A DNA stretch of 6,149 nucleotides from an uncultured Lachnospiraceae bacterium (GCA_910588595.1 CAJUQU010000256.1:1-6149), one strand, 5' to 3'; shown: positions 1 through 5,868, counted from the first letter of the stretch. Numbers and translations are program-made. The notes: generated by a model not told the origin, from the sequence alone.

Positions 1-49
1 ACGAGATGGTTGTCAGTGACTGGAGTTCAGACGTGTGCTCTTCCGATCT
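1..49. other. Illumina TruSeq index-side adapter left in the assembly
   Basis: This stretch is synthetic, not genomic. Bases 1-7 (ACGAGAT) are the end of the P7 flow-cell segment, bases 8-15 (GGTTGTCA) occupy the 8-base i7 index slot, and bases 16-49 match the TruSeq index-side primer, from GTGACTGGAGTTC to the characteristic CTCTTCCGATCT end. Insert DNA starts directly at base 50. The orientation is that of a read running off the end of a library fragment, which suggests the contig end was built from untrimmed reads. The match is recognised from memory, but the order P7 tail, index, primer is exact and unlikely to be chance. No promoter or ribosome binding site for the first gene can be read from here. 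Confidence 0.97.
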
Positions 50-52
50 AAT

Positions 53-739
53 ATGACGAGGAAAGAGGCATGTTATTATCTGGGGATCCGCGAAGATGCT
101 CCCGAGGATCAGATCAAGAGGGCGTATCGGTATAAAGCAAAGCTGTATCACCCCGATGTCAATCCCGATATGGATACCAGGGAGTACTACATCAATGTAC
201 AAGAGGCATATAAGTTCCTGATGAATGATCAAAGGGATACGGCTTCGTCAGATCCGAACGCCAATGTGCAGACAGGTCCGGCGATGAATGGTTATCCAAA
301 TATGTATTACAACAGTTCCTGCGGCAGTGCTGGAACAAACAGTATGTATACAAGTGCTGTGAATAGTTCTGATGCCAAAACAGTCAATGTCAGGCCTGCC
401 AAGGTTTATGCCAGCACGGCTGCTGCAAAAGCCAGCTACAAGAGACAGAAGGAGAAGGAGAGAGAGCGGGAAAAGATACAGAAGTGGGATGAGGAGTACA
501 AGAGCAGTAAAAGACGTCAGCAGCAGACACAGCTCTACGGCAAGGAGTATACGGACAGAATGACAGGAACCTCGAAGAGCAAGGAGGACGAAATTCTGGA
601 AAAGATACGAGCGATATGGCTTGCGGAGACGATCAGGCGGCAGATCGAATTAGACAAGGAGAACAAAGAAGTATTGCAGCGAAGAAAGCTGTATCAGGCT
701 TTTATGAAACAGCAGGTACGCGATGACGATGGGAAGTGA
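53..739 (+). CDS. J-domain (DnaJ-like, class C) co-chaperone protein
   Basis: A 228-residue protein with an N-terminal J domain at residues 4-58. Helix I contains YYLGI, helix II is IKRAYRYKAKLY, the invariant HPD tripeptide is at 33-35, and a helix III-like segment (YYINVQEAYKFL) follows. J domains stimulate Hsp70/DnaK ATPase through HPD and deliver clients. There is no Gly/Phe region and no CxxCxGxG zinc finger, so this is not housekeeping DnaJ. Residues about 60-115 are low-complexity (Ser, Asn, Gly, Tyr). The rest is highly charged and probably helical or coiled coil (Lys/Glu/Arg/Gln). No signal peptide or membrane segment is seen. The start is set at ATG 53: the frame continues up to a GTG at 35, but that lies in adapter sequence. 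The native ribosome binding site is lost, so a slightly longer N-terminus cannot be excluded. The stop is only 6 bp before ecfA1, which implies cotranscription. The client or specific role is unknown. Confidence 0.85.
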   Translation: MTRKEACYYLGIREDAPEDQIKRAYRYKAKLYHPDVNPDMDTREYYINVQEAYKFLMNDQRDTASSDPNANVQTGPAMNGYPNMYYNSSCGSAGTNSMYTSAVNSSDAKTVNVRPAKVYASTAAAKASYKRQKEKEREREKIQKWDEEYKSSKRRQQQTQLYGKEYTDRMTGTSKSKEDEILEKIRAIWLAETIRRQIELDKENKEVLQRRKLYQAFMKQQVRDDDGK

Positions 740-745
740 CGGAGT

Positions 746-1612
746 ATGGGAATAATCAAAGTCAAAGATCTGATCTATGAGTATATACGGCGCGATGAGG
801 AAGGCAATGTGGAGGGGATCACAACTGCCGTGGACGATGTCAGCCTAGATATCAGACAGGGGGATTTTGTGGCGGTTTTAGGGCATAATGGTTCTGGAAA
901 GTCGACATTGGCAAAGCACTTGAACGCGATCCTGTATCCCACGGAGGGAACAGTCTGGGTCGACGGAAAGGATACCAAGGATGACTCCGCTGTCTGGGAT
1001 ATCCGGCAGACAGCAGGAATGGTCTTTCAGAACCCGGACAATCAGATCATCGGTCAGGTTGTTGAGGAAGATGTAGGATTTGGACCTGAGAACATGGGGG
1101 TGCCGACCAAGGAAATCTGGGAGCGCGTCGAGGAAAGCCTGAAAGCCGTGGGTATGTTTCAGTTTCGGAAGTTTTCACCGAACAAGCTCTCCGGGGGGCA
1201 GAAGCAGCGGGTTTCCATAGCGGGTGTGATCGCCATGCACCCGAAATGTATCGTTCTTGACGAGCCGACTGCGATGCTGGACCCAAAAGGGCGCAAGGAA
1301 GTGATACGTGCAGTCCGGGCATTGAACGACGTGGAACGCATTACCGTGATATTGATCACGCACTATATGGAGGAAGTGATCTATGCGGATAAAGTCTATG
1401 TGATGGACCGGGGAAAGATCACACTTCAGGGCACGCCTCGGGAGGTATTTTCTGAGGTGGAGCGGTTAAAAGAACTCCGACTTGATGTGCCGCAGGTGAC
1501 GCTGCTGGCACACGAACTGCGGAAGGAAGGATTTCCCATACCAAAGGGTGTGCTCACGAATCAGGAGTTTGTGGAGGCGCTGGACCGATGCATCAGCGAG
1601 GCGGGATCATAA
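746..1612 (+). CDS. ecfA1: Energy-coupling factor transporter ATPase EcfA1
   Basis: A 288-residue cytoplasmic ABC ATPase, one of the two nucleotide-binding subunits of group II ECF transporters, which import vitamins and trace nutrients using interchangeable substrate-binding S components. Visible motifs: Walker A GHNGSGKST (46-54), Q-loop FQNPDNQ with Q95, signature LSGGQ (148-152), Walker B CIVLDE with D172 and catalytic E173, D-loop near D179, and switch His H206. The FQNPDNQ form and first position in the gene pair mark EcfA1 rather than EcfA2. The C-terminal 60-70 residues (about 220-288) fit the usual EcfA dimerisation extension, and the length is normal. The ATG lies 6 bp after the preceding stop. 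GGGAAG at 731-736 is a plausible ribosome binding site inside the end of the J-domain gene, suggesting translational coupling. It is expected to pair with EcfA2 on EcfT. No S component gene is in the window, so the substrate cannot be stated. Confidence 0.95.
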   Translation: MGIIKVKDLIYEYIRRDEEGNVEGITTAVDDVSLDIRQGDFVAVLGHNGSGKSTLAKHLNAILYPTEGTVWVDGKDTKDDSAVWDIRQTAGMVFQNPDNQIIGQVVEEDVGFGPENMGVPTKEIWERVEESLKAVGMFQFRKFSPNKLSGGQKQRVSIAGVIAMHPKCIVLDEPTAMLDPKGRKEVIRAVRALNDVERITVILITHYMEEVIYADKVYVMDRGKITLQGTPREVFSEVERLKELRLDVPQVTLLAHELRKEGFPIPKGVLTNQEFVEALDRCISEAGS

Positions 1613-1688
1613 GTCTTGCCGGCTATCAGGGCAGCGTGCTATAGCTTGGAGGCAGGGAAGTTTTGACAGATAAAAGGGAAGGTGACAT
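1613..1688 (+). other. ecfA1-ecfA2 spacer with strong ecfA2 ribosome binding site
   Basis: A 76-bp gap, long compared with the other gaps in the ECF module (6 and 10 bp). It holds no ORF, no hairpin with a T tract and no convincing promoter. Its last part carries a purine-rich AGGGAAGGTG at 1675-1684, a good Shine-Dalgarno region placed just before the ATG at 1689. Confidence 0.5.
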
Positions 1689-2561
1689 ATGCCGATCATA
1701 TTGGATAAAGTAAGTCATATATACGGCGAGGATACCGCTATGGCGGTGAGAGCGCTGAACAATATTAGCCTGGTGATACCAGATGGGCAATTTATTGGAT
1801 TGATCGGTCACACGGGATCTGGTAAATCCACACTGGTGCAGCATCTCAACGGCTTGATGAAGGCAACATTTGGGAATATATATTTTAACGGAGAGGATAT
1901 CGATGCGCAGGATTTTGACAAAAAAAAGCTTCGCAGTAAGGTAGGATTGGTGTTTCAGTATCCGGAGCATCAGCTTTTTGAGACAGATGTGTTTGCGGAT
2001 GTGTGCTTTGGACCGAAAAATCTGGGGCTGGAGAAAAAGGAGATCGAGCTGCGTGCCTATGAGGCGTTGAAACTAGTCGGTCTAGAGGATGACTACTTTT
2101 ATCAGTCACCTTTTGATCTCTCGGGCGGACAGAAAAGGCGTGTTGCAATAGCCGGTGTACTGGCGATGAAGCCGGATGTACTGATCCTTGACGAGCCGAC
2201 AGCCGGGCTTGATCCCAAAGGTCGGGATGAGATTCTTGACCAGATCGCTAAATTGAAACGGGAAACAGGCATTACAGTGATTCTGGTCTCGCACAGTATG
2301 GATGATGTGGCGAAATATGTGGACAGGATCATCGTCATGAATAAGGGCAGTGTGATGTACGACGATGAGCCCGGGGAAGTGTTCAGACACTATCATGAGC
2401 TTGAGGAGATCGGTCTCGCTGCGCCGCAGGTGACATACATCATGAAGGATCTGCGGGATCACGGTTACGATGTCAGCGATGAGATCACTGCGATCGCGGA
2501 GGCAAAAGAGGAAATAAAGAACTGTTTTACAAGGCTAATGGCAGCGCGAAAGGAAAGATAG
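1689..2561 (+). CDS. ecfA2: Energy-coupling factor transporter ATPase EcfA2
   Basis: A 290-residue ABC ATPase, the second nucleotide-binding subunit of the ECF module. Motifs: Walker A GHTGSGKST (40-48), Q-loop FQYPEHQLFE with Q90 (the form typical of EcfA2), signature LSGGQ (144-148), Walker B VLILDE with D168 and catalytic E169, D-loop GLDP at 173-176, and switch His H202. Both ATPases keep all catalytic residues, so neither site looks degenerate. The C-terminal extension beyond about residue 220 fits the EcfA dimer interface. The start follows a strong purine-rich ribosome binding site. The gene ends 10 bp before ecfT, which with the matching family identity supports one transcript and one complex. 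It could be labelled cbiO-like by generic pipelines, but no cobalt-specific partner genes are present. Confidence 0.95.
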   Translation: MPIILDKVSHIYGEDTAMAVRALNNISLVIPDGQFIGLIGHTGSGKSTLVQHLNGLMKATFGNIYFNGEDIDAQDFDKKKLRSKVGLVFQYPEHQLFETDVFADVCFGPKNLGLEKKEIELRAYEALKLVGLEDDYFYQSPFDLSGGQKRRVAIAGVLAMKPDVLILDEPTAGLDPKGRDEILDQIAKLKRETGITVILVSHSMDDVAKYVDRIIVMNKGSVMYDDEPGEVFRHYHELEEIGLAAPQVTYIMKDLRDHGYDVSDEITAIAEAKEEIKNCFTRLMAARKER

Positions 2562-2571
2562 GTGGCGTATT

Positions 2572-3396
2572 ATGCTCAGGGATATCACATTAGGACAATA
2601 TTATCAGGCGGATTCCGTAATCCATAAGCTTGATCCACGAGTGAAGCTTGGCACGACGATCCTCTTTATCATATCCCTGTTTGTCTTTCAAGGATTGTGG
2701 GGATATCTGGTGGCTGCGCTGTTTCTTGCGCTCGTGATCAGGCTGTCGACGGTCCCGTTTAAGTTTATGGTAAAGGGAATGAAATCGATCGTCTTTCTGC
2801 TGTCGATCACGGTGATCTTCAATCTGTTCCTGACACCTGGAGAACCGATCGTCCGGATCTGGAAACTGTCGATCACGCAGGAGGGGCTCCGGCTTGCCAT
2901 CCTGCTATCGATCCGGCTGAGTTTTCTGATCATCGGATCGTCGGTGATGACACTCACGACCACTCCGAATCAGCTGACGGACGGTCTCGAGAAAATGCTG
3001 AGACCGCTGAATAAGATCAAAGTGCCGGTACATGAGATCGCCATGATGATGTCCATCGCGCTCCGCTTCATACCGATATTGATGGAGGAGACCGACAAGA
3101 TCATGAAGGCGCAGCTTGCGAGGTGTGCAGACTTTGACAGTGGAAATCTGATCAGGAAAGCAAAGAGTCTGGTGCCCTTGCTGGTGCCGCTTTTCATATC
3201 GGCATTCCGGCGTGCCAACGATCTTGCCATGGCGATGGAGGCGCGCTGTTACAGAGGTGGGGACCACCGAACCAAGATGAAGCCGCTGCACTACGAAAAG
3301 AGGGATTATATCGCGTATGTGATCGTGGCCTGCTATCTTGTGTGCGGGATCGCGGCGGGAAAACTGATCCCGGTATTGTTGGGGAGTATCCTATAG
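2572..3396 (+). CDS. ecfT: Energy-coupling factor transmembrane protein EcfT
   Basis: A 274-residue integral membrane protein that couples the EcfA1-EcfA2 ATPases to an S component. Hydrophobic segments are visible at about 28-40, 44-57, 72-88, 106-128, 200-212 and 251-270. Between the fourth and the last lies the long amphipathic cytoplasmic coupling region, with conserved LRFIP at 164-168 and two short motifs, ARC at 183-185 and ARC at 224-226. In the better-studied EcfT/CbiQ proteins these are usually written ARG or ARS and contact grooves on the two ATPases; here both third positions are Cys. The N-terminal HKLDPRVKL (18-26) is also typical of the family. The start is the ATG at 2572, with GGTGG at about 2561-2565 overlapping the ecfA2 stop as ribosome binding site. 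It is followed by a 128-bp gap to truA. Confidence 0.93.
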   Translation: MLRDITLGQYYQADSVIHKLDPRVKLGTTILFIISLFVFQGLWGYLVAALFLALVIRLSTVPFKFMVKGMKSIVFLLSITVIFNLFLTPGEPIVRIWKLSITQEGLRLAILLSIRLSFLIIGSSVMTLTTTPNQLTDGLEKMLRPLNKIKVPVHEIAMMMSIALRFIPILMEETDKIMKAQLARCADFDSGNLIRKAKSLVPLLVPLFISAFRRANDLAMAMEARCYRGGDHRTKMKPLHYEKRDYIAYVIVACYLVCGIAAGKLIPVLLGSIL

Positions 3397-3421
3397 GATT
3401 TCGGATTCTCTTTGGATCAGA

Positions 3422-3440
3422 CACAGGAAGGATTCCTGTG
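3422..3440 (+). other. Perfect 8-bp inverted repeat in the ecfT-truA gap
   Basis: CACAGGAA at 3422-3429 and TTCCTGTG at 3433-3440 form a perfect 8-bp stem with a 3-nt loop. No T run follows, so it is a poor intrinsic terminator. A second small dyad follows in the same gap: GTCAGC at 3477-3482 and GCTGAC at 3487-3492 around an AGAA loop. These could be RNA processing or stability elements in an operon transcript. That is inference only. Confidence 0.45.
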
Positions 3441-3509
3441 AGGATATTTATACACACGGGCACCCGGAGGAAGAATGTCAGCAGAAGCTGACGGGAGCAC
3501 AGCGCGAGT

Positions 3510-3527
3510 AGGAGGCGATATACCGTG
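3510..3527 (+). promoter_or_regulatory. truA ribosome binding site fixing a GTG start
   Basis: AGGAGG at 3510-3515 sits 9 bases before GTG at 3525-3527. This canonical spacing, together with the normal TruA N-terminus beginning right there, supports GTG rather than the internal ATG at 3537. Confidence 0.8.
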
Positions 3528-4277
3528 AAAAGAGTAATGCTGACCGTTGCCTATGACGGCACGAATTATCATGGGTGGCAGCTGCAGCCGAATGTGACGA
3601 CGATCGAATCCGTGCTCAACGAGGCACTTAGTGTCCTCTTAAATGAAGAGATCAAGGTGATCGGGGCGTCGAGAACGGACACCGGTGTGCATGCACTTGG
3701 AAATATTGCTGTGTTTGACACACAGGCGCGAATGCCTGCTGAAAAAATTTCATATGCATTAAACCAGAGGCTTCCGGAAGATATCCGGATCCAGGACTCG
3801 CGCGAAGTCCCGCTCGGCTTTCACCCAAGGCGGCAGGACAGCAGGAAGACGTATGAGTACAGGATATTGAACAGTGCCTTTCCGATGCCTGTGTACAGGC
3901 TCTACGCACATTTTACCTATGTGCCCCTCGATGTCGCGTCAATGCAGAAGGCAGCGGCGTACCTTGCAGGAGAGCATGATTTTAAGAGCTTCTGCAGCGT
4001 GAATACGACAGCGGAGACGACCGTGAGAACGATCTATGATATCACTGTGGACAAGTCCGGTGACATGATCACGATCAGAGTAACCGGTTCGGGCTTTCTG
4101 TACAACATGGTCCGGATCATCGCGGGAACGCTGATCGAGGTGGGGAGAGGGAATTTGGTGCCTGATCAGATAGAAAGTATTTTGAAGGCATGTGACCGCA
4201 AGGCGGCAGGACCGACAGCGCCGGCGTGCGGACTGATGCTGGCAAAATATGAGTTTTTGGATCCTGATCTGTCATGA
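3525..4277 (+). CDS. truA: tRNA pseudouridine(38-40) synthase TruA
   Basis: A 250-residue cytoplasmic enzyme that isomerises uridine to pseudouridine at positions 38, 39 and 40 of the tRNA anticodon arm. The family signature is clear: an N-terminal YDGTNYHGWQ at 10-19, the catalytic motif RTDTGVHA at 50-57 with the nucleophilic Asp at D52, the Tyr-containing KTYEYRI segment near residue 110, FKSFCS in the central part, and GSGFLYNMVR at 188-197 in the C-terminal half. The length matches normal TruA. The start codon is GTG. Its position between ecfT and rplM is the standard Firmicutes order. The 128-bp upstream gap shows no clear promoter, so it is probably read through from the ECF genes. Confidence 0.96.
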   Translation: MKRVMLTVAYDGTNYHGWQLQPNVTTIESVLNEALSVLLNEEIKVIGASRTDTGVHALGNIAVFDTQARMPAEKISYALNQRLPEDIRIQDSREVPLGFHPRRQDSRKTYEYRILNSAFPMPVYRLYAHFTYVPLDVASMQKAAAYLAGEHDFKSFCSVNTTAETTVRTIYDITVDKSGDMITIRVTGSGFLYNMVRIIAGTLIEVGRGNLVPDQIESILKACDRKAAGPTAPACGLMLAKYEFLDPDLS

Positions 4278-4467
4278 GGCGGCGCAGAACCGAACGTGTT
4301 TGAGGTTAGGCTGAACGGATTTTTGAGAGAGGAAAGCGGCTGTCCATCAGGAGGGCATGTATCTGAAGAAAGGTGAGTGGGAATCCCTGCTGACGGAAGT
4401 TTTTTCTGTGATGACATGTATACGATATATGAGCGATATAAATTGCGGATAAATTTGACAATTTGGT
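4278..4467. other. truA-rplM gap, upstream part: no gene seen
   Basis: Part of a 403-bp gene-free stretch between truA and rplM. I see no credible coding region and no hairpin with a T tract that would terminate truA transcription. The final part (about 4411-4467) is AT-rich, with two CGATATA copies 11 bp apart (4423-4429 and 4434-4440). It may act as an UP-like region for the promoter that follows. This is inference. Confidence 0.4.
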
Positions 4468-4496
4468 ATTGACACACCAGGAACCGTATAATATAA
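4468..4496 (+). promoter_or_regulatory. Consensus sigma-A promoter for rplM-rpsI
   Basis: The -35 element TTGACA at 4468-4473 and the -10 element TATAAT at 4491-4496 are both perfect consensus hexamers separated by exactly 17 bp, in AT-rich surroundings. Transcription would start near 4503. Both hexamers are echoed close by: another TTGACA lies at 4454-4459 and another TATAAT at 4486-4491, but those pairings give wrong spacings (26 or 12 bp). The promoter separates a strong rplM-rpsI transcription unit from the truA side. Confidence 0.85.
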
Positions 4497-4502
4497 TAAT
4501 TC

Positions 4503-4680
4503 AATGTGGCGACATGCGATTGTACGATATCAAAGCCCCGATATTTACAGAGGTGTCAGCCCAGGTATCTAGGTGACTTGTGAGTCTGCAGGATGCGGTC
4601 CGGACATTCCGCATCGGAGGATTCGGGCAGGAATAACCGTCAAAGGAGAGCCGACAGGCTAAGTATATGGAGGTAACATA
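4503..4680 (+). ncRNA. Structured 5' leader of rplM, possible L13 autoregulatory leader
   Basis: About 178 nt separate the inferred start site from the rplM ATG, long for a simple untranslated region. Foldable parts are visible: GATGCGG at 4592-4598 pairs with CCGCATC at 4609-4615 (7 bp, 10-nt loop), enclosed by CTGC at 4586-4589 with GCAG at 4627-4630. Nearer the gene, AGCC at 4649-4652 can pair with GGCT at 4657-4660 across GACA, just before the ribosome binding site GGAGG at 4669-4673. Known Firmicutes L13 leaders lie in this position and let L13 repress its own operon. Whether this sequence matches that family cannot be judged by eye. Confidence 0.5.
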
Positions 4681-5109
4681 ATGAAAACATTTATGGCTAG
4701 CCCAGCTACAATTGATAGAAAATGGTATGTAGTAGACGCTACTGGAATGACATTAGGACGCTTGGCATCAGAGGTTGCGAGCGTATTGAGAGGAAAGAAG
4801 AAACCGATCTTCACTCCTCATATTGATACAGGTGATTATGTGATCATCATCAACGCTGAGAAGATCGCAGTCACAGGCAAGAAGCTTGATCAGAAGGTTT
4901 ACTATCATCACTCGGATTATGTCGGCGGTATGAAGTCAGCGACATTGAGAGAGAAGATGAACAAGAAACCGGAAGAGGTGATCGAGCACGCAGTGAAAGG
5001 GATGCTTCCAAAGGGACCTTTAGGACGTGAAATGTACAAGAAACTCTTCGTATATGCAGGACCTGAGCATAAGCATGCGGCTCAGAAGCCTGAGGCATTG
5101 ACATTTTAA
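4681..5109 (+). CDS. rplM: 50S ribosomal protein L13
   Basis: A 142-residue protein of the large ribosomal subunit, an early-assembly protein that binds 23S rRNA. The sequence is typical L13 along its whole length: KWYVVDATGMTLGRLAS at 14-30, GDYVIIINAEKIAVTGKK at 51-68, YYHHSDYVGG at 74-83, and the family signature around VKGMLPKGPLG at 105-115. The ATG follows GGAGG with 7 bases of spacing. It is paired with rpsI 30 bp downstream, the near-universal bacterial arrangement. Its codon use leans to AGA, ATC and AAG like a highly expressed gene. Expression is probably set by the promoter at 4468-4496 and the leader after it. Confidence 0.98.
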   Translation: MKTFMASPATIDRKWYVVDATGMTLGRLASEVASVLRGKKKPIFTPHIDTGDYVIIINAEKIAVTGKKLDQKVYYHHSDYVGGMKSATLREKMNKKPEEVIEHAVKGMLPKGPLGREMYKKLFVYAGPEHKHAAQKPEALTF

Positions 5110-5139
5110 TCAGTGTGATAGATAAAGGAGGAAATTGAA

Positions 5140-5544
5140 ATGGCAAAAGCAGCAAATGCTTCAAGATATTATGGAACAGGTAGAAGAAAGAAATCGATTG
5201 CCAGAGTATATCTGACACCGGGTACAGGAAACATCACGATCAATAAGAGAGGGATTGATGACTATTTCGGATTGGAGACATTGAAGGTGATCGTTCGCCA
5301 GCCTCTGGCAGCGACAGATACAGTTGACAAGTTTGATGTGCTTGTAAATGTAAAGGGCGGCGGCTACACAGGACAGGCAGGTGCGATCAGACATGGTATC
5401 TCGAGAGCTTTATTGCAGGCAGATTCCGATTACAGACCAGTGCTCAAGAAGGAAGGTTTCCTGACGCGCGATCCTCGTATGAAGGAGAGAAAGAAGTACG
5501 GCCTCAAAGCGGCTCGTCGCGCTCCGCAGTTCAGCAAGCGTTAA
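5140..5544 (+). CDS. rpsI: 30S ribosomal protein S9
   Basis: A 134-residue small-subunit protein. Its basic C-terminal tail reaches toward the P-site tRNA, and the conserved final SKR residues (132-134) are intact. Other family marks are GTGRRKKSIARV at 12-23, the GGGYTGQAGAIRHGISRAL block at 73-91, and KERKKYGLKAARRAPQFSKR-type basic residues to the end. The ribosome binding site AAAGGAGG at 5124-5131 is strong. The gene is full length even though a mobile element appears to begin shortly after it, so if integration used the rpsI end it restored the coding sequence. It is cotranscribed with rplM and ends at the terminator just after. Confidence 0.98.
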   Translation: MAKAANASRYYGTGRRKKSIARVYLTPGTGNITINKRGIDDYFGLETLKVIVRQPLAATDTVDKFDVLVNVKGGGYTGQAGAIRHGISRALLQADSDYRPVLKKEGFLTRDPRMKERKKYGLKAARRAPQFSKR

Positions 5545-5549
5545 ATTTT

Positions 5550-5606
5550 ATCAAAACGGCTCAAAAAGCCCGGAAAATCAAGGTTTTCCGGGCTTTTGCT
5601 TTTGAT
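5550..5606 (+). terminator. Intrinsic terminator of rplM-rpsI
   Basis: The core is a 14-bp perfect stem: bases 5564-5577 (AAAAGCCCGGAAAA) pair with 5584-5597, loop TCAAGG. It is flanked by an outer 7-bp helix, ATCAAAA at 5550-5556 with TTTTGAT at 5600-5606. The GC-rich centre with A tract on the left and T tract on the right makes it work as a terminator in either direction. Confidence 0.93.
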
Positions 5607-5655
5607 AGGGTTTAATGTAGTTTGACGCAAAAAAGCCATTTTTCACCCAATTTAT

Positions 5656-5719
5656 AGTGGTTCCCAATAGGATAACCGGGCAAAAAGAGGGTCAAGTGGT
5701 TACAAAATAGAATAACCAC
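5656..5719. repeat. Imperfect direct repeats AGTGGTT...ATAACC with dyad symmetry
   Basis: Two related units about 39 bp apart: 5656-5677 and 5695-5717. Both start AGTGGTT and end ATAACC, with an AATAG core between. In the second unit GTGGTTA (5696-5702) and TAACCAC (5713-5719) are a perfect 7-bp inverted repeat with a 10-bp spacer, shaped like a protein-binding operator or recombinase arm site. The first unit is a decayed version of the same plan. Function is inferred only from location near an element end. Confidence 0.5.
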
Positions 5720-5786
5720 AGCTCTATTTTTGGGGTATTTCAGAGGTGATTTTTACTCCCTCTCTCCCCTCGATTTATACGAGAAC

Positions 5787-5814
5787 AGTTTGGCATAGTT
5801 TGACCGAATTTGAA
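5787..5814. repeat. Three 8-bp repeats phased exactly 10 bp apart
   Basis: AGTTTGGC (5787-5794), AGTTTGAC (5797-5804) and AATTTGAA (5807-5814) start at 10-bp intervals, so they face the same side of the helix. A further copy, TAGTTTGAC, occurs alone at 5618-5626 and matches 5796-5804 over 9 bases. The array overlaps the -35 element of the promoter ahead of parA. It could be an operator for a regulator or an integrase arm-site array. Confidence 0.5.
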
Positions 5815-5828
5815 TAATTGAATATGAT
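5800..5828 (+). promoter_or_regulatory. Predicted promoter toward parA
   Basis: TTGACC at 5800-5805 and TATGAT at 5823-5828, each one mismatch from consensus, with 17-bp spacing. Transcription would begin near 5835, immediately before the first of two terminator hairpins and about 150 nt before parA. It lies within the 10-bp phased repeats, so a protein bound there would be expected to affect it. Confidence 0.55.
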
Positions 5829-5838
5829 TTTAATGCAG

Positions 5839-5868
5839 GCACTCAGTATTTTTTACTGGGTGCTTTTT
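5839..5868 (+). terminator. Intrinsic terminator-like hairpin 1 upstream of parA
   Basis: GCACTCAGTA (5839-5848) pairs with TACTGGGTGC (5854-5863) over 10 bp with one G-T wobble and a 5-T loop, followed at once by TTTTT at 5864-5868. It has classic terminator form. It lies only a few bases after the predicted start site of the parA promoter, or could end transcripts entering from the left. Confidence 0.75.

Noticed and set aside
372..563. 63-codon plus-strand frame inside the J-domain gene
   Set aside because: It overlaps the J-protein in another frame, is Arg/Ser-rich with no domain, and reflects the repetitive AAG/GAG-rich sequence of the host gene.
1047..1359. Long minus-strand open frames opposite ecfA1 (and similar ones opposite ecfA2, ecfT, truA, rplM)
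   Set aside because: They lie wholly antisense to genes with full family motifs, show no recognisable domain and have no ribosome binding site. They are shadow frames.
1663..1691. TTGACA at 1663-1668 as a -35 element for an ecfA2 promoter
   Set aside because: At 17-bp spacing the -10 position falls on the ATG region (ACATAT at 1686-1691), which would start transcription inside ecfA2. The site is more likely chance within a ribosome-binding spacer.
4395..4412. Weak hairpin with a T run after truA as a truA terminator
   Set aside because: The stem is about 6 bp, AT-rich with a wobble, and the T run lies in the loop and stem rather than after it.
4454..4491. Alternative promoter using TTGACA 4454-4459 or TATAAT 4486-4491
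   Set aside because: Both are perfect hexamers, but the pairings give 26-bp or 12-bp spacers, while 4468-4473 with 4491-4496 gives the ideal 17 bp.
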